Position numbers and translations under genes: made by a program. Below the pieces are notes generated by a model that had not been told where the DNA came from, did no database searches, and saw only the letters and a list, made by a program, of their open reading frames with translations. From Bacteroidetes bacterium CG2_30_33_31 (GTDB taxonomy: Bacteria; Bacteroidota; Bacteroidia; Bacteroidales; UBA1556), in NCBI GenBank assembly GCA_001872625.1, contig MNXP01000026.1, forward strand, positions 1 through 37,698: a stretch of 37,698 nucleotides of DNA, in the 5' to 3' direction. This document shows positions 16,019 to 24,627 of this stretch, piece after piece. Every line of letters begins with the position of its first letter. The first letter of the stretch is position 1.

Positions 16019-16082
16019 GAATATTGCCTGTCATCTCGTCAACCAGTGGTTGACCAGACGGGTTCGAGTCCCATCCGGACCG
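16019..16082 (+). pseudogene. Decayed tRNA-Asp 3' fragment with internal replacement
   Basis: From 16019 the sequence follows tRNA-Asp from the end of its D-arm (AGAATA), through the anticodon part TGCCTGTCA, then again from CGGGTTCGAGTCCC to the acceptor end. Between these parts the expected 12 nt are replaced by about 25 nt with the palindrome at 16038-16054. The 5' acceptor strand and the start of the D-arm are missing, so no tRNA can form. The base at 16073 also breaks a T-stem pair. Confidence 0.75.
16038..16054. repeat. 17-bp palindrome inside the tRNA remnant
   Basis: GTCAACCA and TGGTTGAC are perfect reverse complements around one central G. It sits exactly where the tRNA remnant loses homology, so it was inserted or formed there. 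Confidence 0.85.
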
Positions 16083-16130
16083 CATAAAGCTTTCAAGAAA
16101 TTGAAAGCTTTTTTTTTGAAATTAATGATT
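16059..16130 (+). repeat. Direct repeat copy B
   Basis: The second copy of the 72-bp repeat, one mismatch to copy A. After its final ATGATT the next codon is TAG, so the start codon that serves the nuclease in copy A leads nowhere here. Its terminator hairpin (16086-16111 plus T-run to 16117) can end transcription of the GIY-YIG gene. Confidence 0.97.
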
Positions 16131-16157
16131 TAGAGGCCGTATTTTTTTTAGCTATTT

Positions 16158-19100
16158 CTACAATTCAATTCCAATTATCACCACATCATCCACTTGATTA
16201 TTCTCCCCTTTCCAATTTTGAAATTCATTGTTCAAGAGAGTTTTCAAGCTCGGCATATCTAAATGGCAATTTTGAAGTATCAAATCTTTGAGCTTAGATT
16301 TCATAAATTTTTTGTTTTTCTCGCCACCGAACTGATCCACAAAACCATCTGAAAACATAAATATTCTATCTTTTTTAAAATATTCTAAAGAATTATTTGT
16401 AAAAGAAGGCATTTTTTCGTGAATTGCAACAGGCATCTTATCGGCTTTAAACTCAATAAATTCTATATTCTCAATGGTTTTACGAACAACCCAAAGTGGA
16501 TTATTTGCACCCGCCCATTGCAAAGTATTTTGCTTTAAATCAATAGCAATCAAAGATATATCCATTCCGTCTTTTTGCTCATCAATTTCTCCTTTTTGTT
16601 TTAGCGCGCTAATTATTCCCTTTCGTAACACATTTAAAATTTGGGCAGGCTCGGTAATGCCTTTGCTAATCACAATTTCATTTAATAAACTCATGCCAAG
16701 CATGCTCATAAATGCTCCTGGCACACCGTGACCAGTGCAATCAGCTGCTGCAATTATAATTTTATCATTCTGCTGGCTTGCCCAATAAAAATCTCCACTT
16801 ACAACATCGCGCGGCTTAAATAAAATAAAATGATTTATAAAATATTTTTCAATAAAATCTTTGCTTGGCAATAATGCATTCTGAATTCTACTTGCATAAG
16901 AAATACTCGAACGAATATTTTTTAAAATCTCTTCAATTTTATTTTTCTGAATTTCGATTTCTTCCTTCTGCTCCACAACTTCCTTGGTTCGAATTCTCAC
17001 AATCTCTTCTAATTTTCTATTCTTTTCTTTAAGCCTTTTAATATTTATTTGAATAAGAAAATATACAAATAATACTGCAAGAATTAGGTATATTAAATAC
17101 GCCCAAAAGCTACGATACCATGGAGGTATTACCGTAAAATTTAATACAATTTCAGAGCTAACTTTATCATGAATATCTTTAGCCAAAAAATGGATTTTGT
17201 ATTCACCTTCGTTTAAATTTAAGAGCAAGATATGTGAGTTGGTAGACCAATTTGAAAATTTACTATCAATTCCTTCAATTCTCCATGAAAATCTGGGCCC
17301 AACACCATTTTCAAAATAGGATGAAGCTAAGTCAATTTGAATATTATTCTTGGAATAAGGAACAAGAAATATTTTGCCAGAATAGCTTTTATCACCATAC
17401 CAAATTGTATCGTCGCCAAGCACAATATTTCGAATCAGAAGATTGGGTTTAGGATATTGAAATCTATTATTTGTTAAATTTCTCATTATTACCATGCCAT
17501 CGTCTCCTCCTATATATATATCATTTTCAGCTTGTTGGATAATATTAAATCGTCCTAATTGGATGGTTTTAAAATCATAATCATCTGGCATACTATCTTT
17601 CATAGATATTGCATTCACATAAAAATCTAAATTGGCATAAGAATTTTTATCTCCAAAATAAAAAGCCGTGATTGATCTATTTTCGGCATTTTTTGGGAAT
17701 TTCAAAATATCAAAATAACCGCGAATATCAGAAATATTCAGAGTAGAATCATTTGCCATATTATAAATTTCTTGTGCACTTACAAACTTTAATAAACCTA
17801 TAGAAGTGCTGAAGGCAATATTATTACCCATTTGCAATGCACTAACCCAATCATTTGGGAGTCCATCATCAGCACCATAATAGCTTGTGAAACTATATTT
17901 TAAATTTTTTGAGATATGAATCTGTTCAACGCCGCTTGTTTTTGAACCGAACCAAATTTCGCAGCTTTTATCATTCAAAATTTTATAGGCAATGTTGTAT
18001 GCATCAATTTTTATTTTATCGATTTTGAGTATTTCCCTTTTGGTTAAAGCATCATAAAAGACAACTCCATCTTTACCAGAACTTACGACCCATTCTTGCT
18101 CCGGAATGTAAGCTAAAGCAAGGCTTTGCGAAGAATTTGATTGCAAATATTTTTTGCCATCATAAATCCAAATTCCATTTTCAGTTCCAATCCAGACATC
18201 TTTTTGAGTATTTTTCATAGACCATACAGTAGATTTTATCTGAGAAATTTCTGTAATAGAATTTGAGCCATTTTCAACATTTTCAAACAAACCATCGGAA
18301 GTTCCTACAAATAATGTCTTTCCATAAATTGCTAAGGCTTGAACATTACCATGCAAACCAGATGTTTCGGAAAATGTGGAAATTGGCGAAGAATATTGAA
18401 GGCGGTTGACTCCTTTTTGCGTAGCCATCCAAATATTTCCATTGTGATCTTGAGCAATATCACGTACTTCCGATGAACGCATGCCAGAGCTTAAAGAATA
18501 ATTTGCTATTAATTCCAATTTCTTATCGAGAATAAAAATTCCATTTTTTTCTGAGTAAAGCGCAAAATTTCCATCTAATAAAGCTTTAGCTCCAATAATT
18601 TTTGCTGAGCTCAACTTTTCTTCAAGTTCCTTTGGTAGTGTGATTTTCGAAAAATCATTGTTTACCCAACTCCATAAACCAAACTCTTGAGTTACAACAA
18701 GTTTAGCCAAATTCTGTAGTGGTAAAATTGCGAAGACTCCAAAATCAGCAAAGAGATTTCCATTATTCACAAGTTTAAAATCTCCGCCTTCAAAATGCAT
18801 CAAACCCAGATTTCGCTCTTTCACAAAAAGATTTTCACCTTCAACAAAAGCCAGATGAAAGGAAGTCTTTGGTTTAATTATCTGAAGTTTTTTAGGGCTA
18901 TAAATAAATATTGCCTCATCAGATTGGAAAACAATTTTATCTTTCCAAACGAGAGTTTTCCATATCTCTGAAAATTTTTGATATTTCAGAGGTAATGTTT
19001 TTGCCAAGGATTGATATTCAAATTTTCCTTTAGAATTTAATATTAAAAATCCAAAATCACTCTGGCCACCAACGAAAATAGTGTTATTTAAACAGGCCAA

Positions 19101-19343
19101 TGAACTAATTCTGATGTTGTCGATAGAAATAGTACGCCATGAAATACCATCATATTGAAGGATTCCATAAGCACTTCCAACATATATAATTCCTTGCTTA
19201 TCTTCAATAACTGCTTGTGTATAAAGTGAGTTTTTTTGACCGTAATCTTTTGGAGTGAAATTGCTTAAATGTTGCCTATATAGTTGAGCATCAGAAATTA
19301 AGGAAATAAATAAAAATGCTAATATGCAGAAATATTTATTCAT
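16158..19343 (-). CDS. Propeller/Y_Y_Y sensor with PP2C (SpoIIE-type) phosphatase
   Basis: The 1061-aa protein has a signal peptide (about 1-19). A long two-component-regulator-type beta-propeller region follows (about 20-650), with repeated Asn-x-x-Trp-x-(Gly/Ala)-Thr-x-x-Gly blades. Next come a Y_Y_Y domain (about 665-740), one transmembrane helix (about 747-768) and a charged coiled coil (about 770-825). The C-terminal SpoIIE-type PP2C domain (about 850-1061) includes Ser-Gly-Asp-Phe-Tyr-Trp, Asp-Cys-Thr-Gly-His-Gly-Val-Pro-Gly-Ala (near 870) and Phe-Ser-Asp-Gly, which bring the metal-binding aspartates. It should sense a ligand in the periplasm and dephosphorylate a Ser/Thr-phosphorylated partner inside. 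It lies two bases after the FecR-like gene, so the two are translationally coupled. No partner anti-sigma kinase is in the window. Confidence 0.93.
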   Translation of the reverse strand: MNKYFCILAFLFISLISDAQLYRQHLSNFTPKDYGQKNSLYTQAVIEDKQGIIYVGSAYGILQYDGISWRTISIDNIRISSLACLNNTIFVGGQSDFGFLILNSKGKFEYQSLAKTLPLKYQKFSEIWKTLVWKDKIVFQSDEAIFIYSPKKLQIIKPKTSFHLAFVEGENLFVKERNLGLMHFEGGDFKLVNNGNLFADFGVFAILPLQNLAKLVVTQEFGLWSWVNNDFSKITLPKELEEKLSSAKIIGAKALLDGNFALYSEKNGIFILDKKLELIANYSLSSGMRSSEVRDIAQDHNGNIWMATQKGVNRLQYSSPISTFSETSGLHGNVQALAIYGKTLFVGTSDGLFENVENGSNSITEISQIKSTVWSMKNTQKDVWIGTENGIWIYDGKKYLQSNSSQSLALAYIPEQEWVVSSGKDGVVFYDALTKREILKIDKIKIDAYNIAYKILNDKSCEIWFGSKTSGVEQIHISKNLKYSFTSYYGADDGLPNDWVSALQMGNNIAFSTSIGLLKFVSAQEIYNMANDSTLNISDIRGYFDILKFPKNAENRSITAFYFGDKNSYANLDFYVNAISMKDSMPDDYDFKTIQLGRFNIIQQAENDIYIGGDDGMVIMRNLTNNRFQYPKPNLLIRNIVLGDDTIWYGDKSYSGKIFLVPYSKNNIQIDLASSYFENGVGPRFSWRIEGIDSKFSNWSTNSHILLLNLNEGEYKIHFLAKDIHDKVSSEIVLNFTVIPPWYRSFWAYLIYLILAVLFVYFLIQINIKRLKEKNRKLEEIVRIRTKEVVEQKEEIEIQKNKIEEILKNIRSSISYASRIQNALLPSKDFIEKYFINHFILFKPRDVVSGDFYWASQQNDKIIIAAADCTGHGVPGAFMSMLGMSLLNEIVISKGITEPAQILNVLRKGIISALKQKGEIDEQKDGMDISLIAIDLKQNTLQWAGANNPLWVVRKTIENIEFIEFKADKMPVAIHEKMPSFTNNSLEYFKKDRIFMFSDGFVDQFGGEKNKKFMKSKLKDLILQNCHLDMPSLKTLLNNEFQNWKGENNQVDDVVIIGIEL

Positions 19344-19345
19344 AA

Positions 19346-20140
19346 TTATTTTTCTAAATCAAACTCCGTTTTTAGCCAAGACTCGAGATAAAGCTTATCA
19401 ATTTTACAATATATTGTGGTGAGATAATCGAAAATTTCAGCAAAAATTTCATTGTAACTTTTATTTATCATCGACTCTATAATAATTTGAACCTCTTCGT
19501 GTATCTGAGCTTTGTCAACAAAAAATGGGTCGAATGTAGAAATAAAGGTAGCTGTAGAGTTAGTGTCGCCACTTACATAGAAGTAAAGTTTTAGTTCATT
19601 AATATCGGGGTTTGGAATTTGTTTTCCATCAATAGAATACAAATTTGACTTTTCAATCATCAAGGTATCATTCTTAAATGGTAGTTTTTTGTTGATTTCC
19701 AAACCATTAAACATGTATCTGATAAAGAAAAAAGAATGTTCGTTCATAAGATATAGCGAGGTATCTACTTTCAAATCGAGATTATCTATAATCAAAATTT
19801 TCCCATTGAAATAATCTTTTAAATTGGAAAAATTATTTGTTACACCTCGATAGCTAACACCACTCATAGCAGGAGCAAAAGCAGCTTTGCTAAAGGCATT
19901 TTTGCCGTTTTGAGATGTTAAAATTACTCGACCTTGTTTTGAATTTATTAAAACTGCCCTTGCATCGGGTTTGCCAAAAGAAAAGCGTTCATCGCTATTA
20001 ACATCTACACCTCGCTGAAGAGTAACCTTAGATTTAGTAGTTTCAATATTTCCATTTACGCTAATTACTTTAAATATAGATTGGGAATCTAATAGCATAG
20101 ATATTAAAAGGGAAAAGAAAATCAAGTTAAGTTTTTTCAT
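19346..20140 (-). CDS. Secreted FecR-like protein of unknown function
   Basis: I choose the ATG at 20140 (264 aa). The ATG four codons upstream (20152) would lie almost at the predicted transcription start. A signal peptide covers about the first 20 residues. Residues about 25-80 (Val-Ile-Ser-Val-Asn-Gly, then a Leu-x-Arg-Gly step, a Ser-x-Glu-x-Phe step, and a Gln-Gly-Arg-Val-Ile-Leu strand) resemble the FecR-type beta domain that many Bacteroidota envelope proteins carry. The rest is unfamiliar, with an acidic helical end. The gene is two bases from the propeller-PP2C sensor, which suggests that it supplies or shapes the signal for that sensor. The FecR comparison is from pattern memory and should be tested by profile search. 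Confidence 0.75.
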   Translation of the reverse strand: MKKLNLIFFSLLISMLLDSQSIFKVISVNGNIETTKSKVTLQRGVDVNSDERFSFGKPDARAVLINSKQGRVILTSQNGKNAFSKAAFAPAMSGVSYRGVTNNFSNLKDYFNGKILIIDNLDLKVDTSLYLMNEHSFFFIRYMFNGLEINKKLPFKNDTLMIEKSNLYSIDGKQIPNPDINELKLYFYVSGDTNSTATFISTFDPFFVDKAQIHEEVQIIIESMINKSYNEIFAEIFDYLTTIYCKIDKLYLESWLKTEFDLEK

Positions 20141-20162
20141 AATATTTTGCATTTAAGATTTA

Positions 20163-20170
20163 CAAATATA
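20163..20170 (-). promoter_or_regulatory. Probable -7 box of the FecR-like/PP2C operon
   Basis: TATATTTG on the minus strand fits TAnnTTTG; no TTG is found 19 bp upstream. It supports the start at 20140 rather than 20152. Confidence 0.45.
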
Positions 20171-20261
20171 AGAATGATTATTCGAAAATAAAGCTGATCA
20201 TATATATTTGCAAATATGTATATAAACTCTGTTTCATTTTAAGAATAATTACTAAAGCATT

Positions 20262-21188
20262 TTAAAATGCGCTAAAGCCAATGCCAATTCTTGGTGTTGG
20301 ATAGGTCATTCCATCAAAAGTGCTGTACTTTCCGCCGAACAAATCCATTGAATAATTTGCCACTGGAGATATTGCTTCAAAGAAAATAGTGATAGTTCCA
20401 TATTTCCTATAATCAACTCCAAAAAGTATTGATGAGCGAAATTTATAATCTACTGCAGCACCATAAGTGTGCTTATCATCCAAAGAATTATACTGAATAA
20501 GGCAGTGGCTAAACCCATATCCTAAACCAATCCATGGTTGAAAATCTTTTTCTCTTAAAAAAGTGTACTTCATTCCCAATCTCATAATTGTAGTTTCAGT
20601 ATTATATTTAGCACCATCTGGCAAATCGATGAAAGTGCCAGTTCCAATATGCAATGGTACTTGTGTACTTCCTTTATCTGCTAATATCTGCTTATATTTA
20701 TAATTGCTTGCATCAAAAAAAATACGAACGCCCTTATAAATTCTTGCTTCCATAATCACCGACCACCCCCAGCTACTTATTTTACCCAAATCGCTCAAAT
20801 TTCCCATACCAATTCCTGAAATAGCTGTTTCTGGAATATATCTTGGAATTGGTTTTACGAGTCGGAAACCTGGAACCATAAGTACTTCTGAAACTATTTT
20901 CGTGGCCACTTTTACGCCAGATTCTTCATTGTAAAATACCCTTATTCTTGTGGCTGGCAAGGGTTTAGATTTCTTTGCACTTTGCTTATATTGCACCATA
21001 ATATTTGTTGTTCCTTTAATAAGAATTGGAATATCACCTGCCAAAATAGTGATATCAGAATCGTCAATTCCATTTAATTGTGAGGCATAAATATAGGCGA
21101 TTAATTCACCTTTTTGAGCATTTGCTTCAATTGAATAAAAGACTGAGAAGCAACAAAATAAGAGAATACATAAATTTAACTTTTTCAT
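20262..21188 (-). CDS. Probable outer-membrane beta-barrel protein
   Basis: This 308-aa protein has a signal peptide ending in Ala-Asn-Ala-Gln (about residue 25). A beta-rich N-terminal domain (about 28-115) follows, then a region of alternating hydrophobic/polar strands with many Gly, Tyr and Phe. It ends in Phe-Ser-Ala-Phe, and a terminal Phe is typical of barrel proteins recognised by the Bam machinery. The family is not recognised. It is encoded between the CHAT protease gene and the FecR-like/PP2C pair, all on the minus strand, with gaps of about 110-130 bp. A stem-loop lies in its leader. It may be the outer-membrane part of the same module, but this rests only on position. Confidence 0.72.
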   Translation of the reverse strand: MKKLNLCILLFCCFSVFYSIEANAQKGELIAYIYASQLNGIDDSDITILAGDIPILIKGTTNIMVQYKQSAKKSKPLPATRIRVFYNEESGVKVATKIVSEVLMVPGFRLVKPIPRYIPETAISGIGMGNLSDLGKISSWGWSVIMEARIYKGVRIFFDASNYKYKQILADKGSTQVPLHIGTGTFIDLPDGAKYNTETTIMRLGMKYTFLREKDFQPWIGLGYGFSHCLIQYNSLDDKHTYGAAVDYKFRSSILFGVDYRKYGTITIFFEAISPVANYSMDLFGGKYSTFDGMTYPTPRIGIGFSAF

Positions 21189-21205
21189 ATCATTTTGTCA
21201 GTGTT

Positions 21206-21228
21206 TAAAGTGCTGACGCCGCACTTTA
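21206..21228 (-). promoter_or_regulatory. Leader stem-loop before barrel gene
   Basis: An 8-bp perfect inverted repeat (21206-21213 with 21221-21228, 7-nt loop) stands 18 bp before the barrel start codon. There is no T-run after it on the minus strand, so it is not a standard terminator; a leader structure or operator is more likely. Confidence 0.45.
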
Positions 21229-21317
21229 TTAATTTTCAAATCAACTTCTTAGCACTTATAATTTGCTTAACATAATATATTGTAATAGGTTAGTAATATT
21301 TTATTCATAATTTGGGA

Positions 21318-24300
21318 CTACTCAATAAGGACAAATGCTCCCCAGAAATAAGGATCATATTTTTCTGATAATTCGTTTTGAGCATTTAAGAAGGCAAGTT
21401 TAATATCATGATTTTGAACAAGATTTGAATAAAACGTTTCCATAAACTCTACAGTTTCTTTATCTGGAACTTGCCATAGGCTTGTAATAATATATTTAAC
21501 TCCCGCCATTTTAAATGCTCTTTGCAAGCCATAAACTCCCTCGCTACCTTTTATCTCACCCAAACCAGTTTCACATGCCGATAAAACTACCAAATCTGTC
21601 TTTCGCATATCTATTTGAGTAACCTCTTGAGCAGTTAAAACCCCATCATCTTCAGTAATAATTTTCGATTTTGCCCACACATCATTGGCACCTGCTAAAG
21701 CCAATCCAGACCTCATCAGAGGATTTTGGCTGTTTACAAAAGTATTCACCCCCACTCCCCTCGTAACACCTCTAAAAGCAATGTTACCATATTCAACAGT
21801 TTGTTTTTCATCTGCAACTCGCACTTGGTTGGGATCTGGAAATACAAAACCATGTGTTGCCAAATGAAGAATATTGAAATTTTTTGCATTTTTCTTTAAA
21901 AAGGTTTCAGTAGCCTTTAAATCAGATAAATATTTTACTTCAACTTGCTGCTTCTCAAGAATATTTTTTACTGCCTCACCTTCATCACGAGTTCCTTTTA
22001 AATAAGTCCATACCTGTGTTTCATTAGCATTTTCGCCATACTGTATGCCGCCAAAAACTAATGCTAAAAGCTTGTCATTAGGATTTAATGCGCTCTGCTT
22101 TACAATATTAGCAGTACTATTTTCCATTTGCAAATGGTATTTTTTGCAAAGAAAAATATTTGTGCCATTGCTTATAGAAGCAAATGATATTTTATTTAGC
22201 AGTCCGCTTGGAGAAAGATAAACCTTGTCAATACCATTCAAATATTTTTCTAAAGGGAGCCAAATCAATTTATATAATTTATTATCTTTCAATTCTTTGG
22301 TTCCATAAATGCTATTTATAAATTTCAGATTATTTTCTTCATTAGTTCCAAGTATTGTTAGCAAATCTTTTTCTTCAAACACACGAATCATCTCAGGGAA
22401 TTTTGAGTTTGATTTTAAAACTAAAGCGCAGTAATAATTTGTGTTAACACCATTTTTTTTCTTCACTTTATAATTAGTGAATTCAATCGCAGCTTCGTTT
22501 GATTTCAAACTATTGCGAACATCTTGCCAGTTCATTTTAATACTTTTGCTATAGTTATTAAAATCCTGTGAACTTTGAACAAGAATTTTTTCCAAATTAT
22601 TTGCCTCAATTTCGAGCTTTCCAACATCTTCTTTTCTGAATTCCACTGGCGTTGAATATAAAGCTGATATTTTCTTTTGTAGCGATATCCAGTTGTCATA
22701 TTTTTTAATCAATGTGCTGTCATTACTATTGAGAATTGCCATTCGCATAGCAGTATTTGACTTCAGCATCAAGCCTTTATTTTGCATGACTAAATTATAT
22801 GTATAGCCAGCTATAGAAGGATTTCTGCGAACCCTACGATTAGCATAAGCAATAAACCCATGAATACTTGATTCTCGAGTATCAAAATACATTTCCTTTT
22901 CGCTCTCCGACAAAAAATTAAAATCCTGTAAAGTGTTGTGAATTATAATATCCATCAATTCTATTTTCATTTTTTCCTCTGTGGCATCATCGCCCAAAGA
23001 ATAATATAAAATAGAAAGTCCAGATAATAAATTTGCATATTCTGGATTATATGGTCCCAAGGCTTTCTTAACTTTATTACCATTTCCGACGATAGCTTTT
23101 AGAAGTAATTGAGTTGACAATTCTGGATATTGTCGATTCTTTTGTATGGCGCTATCCTCAATGTCAATAATCGGAATGCTCTTAATTTTTATTGTAATAA
23201 ATACAGGTTCAATGAAATTATTAGAATTATATTCTTTAATATTGGCAAAATTAGTTGTCAAACTCATCTTATTAATCAGAGAACTAACATTAAACATAGA
23301 GTAACCAGTTTGATAAGTATAGTCTGAAATAATTTTGGTACATGTTTTTTTATCGCCAATTGTGGCGTACCATAATGCAGAATTATATCTTATGGCATTT
23401 CCATCTGGATAAGGCAAGCTACAGTTTTCTTCAAAAATCGTATCTGCCAATGCCAACATTTTACCGCATTCTAAAAGGAGGTTTTTATTTTTATATTCTA
23501 CAGCAGCAAAATATTCTTTTGCCAAATTAGTAGCAGCTAAATTATTCATTGTCAATGCATAATATGAATTATTTTTTCCTAAATTCGTTAATAACAATTC
23601 ATTTGCCTCTTTCAAAAGTTTGATGGAGATGTCATAATTTCCCATTTCGTGATATAAAGCACCGAGATTATTTATGCAAATAGCTGCATTAGTACTATTA
23701 GCTTCCTTTCCGATTTTAAAAATTCTAACCGCTTCCGAAAAATATTTTTCGGCCTGTTTATAATTAGCTCTGTTGTAATTGAGAACACCAAGATTATTAA
23801 TATCCACTGCATACTGGGGGCTTAAGTTCCCAAATTTCTTTTCTATATATTCTATCACTTCCAAGAATAATGATTCAGAAAGTGGATAGTTAGCTAAATT
23901 ATTGTTGTTGCATGCGTAATTTGAGCGATTTGCAATTTCTTGGTAATAAAAATCTTGACCACTATTCTTATAAATTTCGCTTGCTTCAAGAAAATATTTT
24001 TTCGCTTTTTTTAATAGTACAGCGTCATTTACGGCTGCTCCCATATCATTATAAACCGCAGCATAACTGCAAAGTACATTTGCATAATTGGGATTTTTAG
24101 ACCCATACAATCCAGAAGCTTTACTCTCGGCTTTTTTTATCCATCCAAGGGCTTCATCGTAATTGCCAGCTTTACGACAAATTATTGAAGTATTTACAAG
24201 AGCATCAATGTAATAGCTATCATTGGTGGCTTTTAAAGATTCTCTAATTTTAATTTCATTTAAAAAATAATACTTAGCTTTTTTGTAATTTCCAAAGCTG

Positions 24301-24527
24301 AAATATGATATTGCTAAATAGCTTTCGGCATTTGCAAATTGAAGGTTGTCTTCGCCAATATTTCCTCTTATTTGTGCTTTATATTCTTCAGTAAAAATAA
24401 GTGCCGAATCCAATTTTCCTTTACGTAGGAGATCTATCCAAAGGCTATCTGATTTTATCCATGTCTGCGCTTCGCAGAATGTAATCGAAATCAAAAAAAT
24501 GATGAAAAATGATGTAAGTGTTTTCAT
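21318..24527 (-). CDS. Secreted TPR-CHAT domain protease
   Basis: This 1069-aa protein has a signal peptide (about residues 1-20). A long TPR array follows (about 25-360 and again about 440-520), with repeats of the type Asn-Asn-Leu-(Gly/Ala)-x-x-Tyr. Then comes a helical linker and a C-terminal CHAT domain (about 740-1069). CHAT is a caspase-like (clan CD) peptidase. The catalytic His is in His-Leu-Ala-Thr-His-Gly (H892) and the Cys in Leu-Ser-Ala-Cys-Glu-Thr-Gly (C985). Both residues are present, so it should be active. TPR-CHAT proteins of type III CRISPR systems are cytoplasmic; this one carries an export signal and has no CRISPR nearby. It heads a minus-strand group with a barrel, a FecR-like protein and a PP2C sensor. 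The substrate is unknown. Confidence 0.93.
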   Translation of the reverse strand: MKTLTSFFIIFLISITFCEAQTWIKSDSLWIDLLRKGKLDSALIFTEEYKAQIRGNIGEDNLQFANAESYLAISYFSFGNYKKAKYYFLNEIKIRESLKATNDSYYIDALVNTSIICRKAGNYDEALGWIKKAESKASGLYGSKNPNYANVLCSYAAVYNDMGAAVNDAVLLKKAKKYFLEASEIYKNSGQDFYYQEIANRSNYACNNNNLANYPLSESLFLEVIEYIEKKFGNLSPQYAVDINNLGVLNYNRANYKQAEKYFSEAVRIFKIGKEANSTNAAICINNLGALYHEMGNYDISIKLLKEANELLLTNLGKNNSYYALTMNNLAATNLAKEYFAAVEYKNKNLLLECGKMLALADTIFEENCSLPYPDGNAIRYNSALWYATIGDKKTCTKIISDYTYQTGYSMFNVSSLINKMSLTTNFANIKEYNSNNFIEPVFITIKIKSIPIIDIEDSAIQKNRQYPELSTQLLLKAIVGNGNKVKKALGPYNPEYANLLSGLSILYYSLGDDATEEKMKIELMDIIIHNTLQDFNFLSESEKEMYFDTRESSIHGFIAYANRRVRRNPSIAGYTYNLVMQNKGLMLKSNTAMRMAILNSNDSTLIKKYDNWISLQKKISALYSTPVEFRKEDVGKLEIEANNLEKILVQSSQDFNNYSKSIKMNWQDVRNSLKSNEAAIEFTNYKVKKKNGVNTNYYCALVLKSNSKFPEMIRVFEEKDLLTILGTNEENNLKFINSIYGTKELKDNKLYKLIWLPLEKYLNGIDKVYLSPSGLLNKISFASISNGTNIFLCKKYHLQMENSTANIVKQSALNPNDKLLALVFGGIQYGENANETQVWTYLKGTRDEGEAVKNILEKQQVEVKYLSDLKATETFLKKNAKNFNILHLATHGFVFPDPNQVRVADEKQTVEYGNIAFRGVTRGVGVNTFVNSQNPLMRSGLALAGANDVWAKSKIITEDDGVLTAQEVTQIDMRKTDLVVLSACETGLGEIKGSEGVYGLQRAFKMAGVKYIITSLWQVPDKETVEFMETFYSNLVQNHDIKLAFLNAQNELSEKYDPYFWGAFVLIE

Positions 24528-24591
24528 AATCCAGAAAATTATTGATTCTAAAAAGTTTATAAAGATAATATAAATAATATTTAAATTATAT

Positions 24592-24599
24592 TATTTTTG
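24592..24599 (+). promoter_or_regulatory. Probable -7 box of barrel-like gene
   Basis: TATTTTTG matches TAnnTTTG and ends 28 bp before the ATG at 24628. No TTG lies at the expected -33 distance. Confidence 0.45.
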
Positions 24600-24627
24600 T
24601 TAATCATATAACATAAAATTTTGAATT

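Larger units (their letters stand above)
15752..16130 (+). mobile_element. Putative 379-bp tRNA-associated GIY-YIG element
   Basis: The unit from the end of repeat A to the end of repeat B is 379 bp. It contains only the GIY-YIG gene, a short palindrome, and a copy of the tRNA-Asp 3' part with terminator. The arrangement is like an element integrated at a tRNA 3' end, where one copy restores the tRNA and the other is displaced, but no integrase is present. A tandem duplication with an inserted ORF is the other explanation. The borders are uncertain by the length of the repeat. Confidence 0.55.

Noticed and set aside
16019..16082. A second functional tRNA-Asp gene
   Set aside because: The 5' acceptor strand and most of the D-arm are missing, the anticodon arm is interrupted, and one T-stem pair is broken.
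21318..24527. CRISPR-linked TPR-CHAT (craspase-like) effector
   Set aside because: The protein has a signal peptide and there is no CRISPR array or Cas-like gene anywhere in the window.
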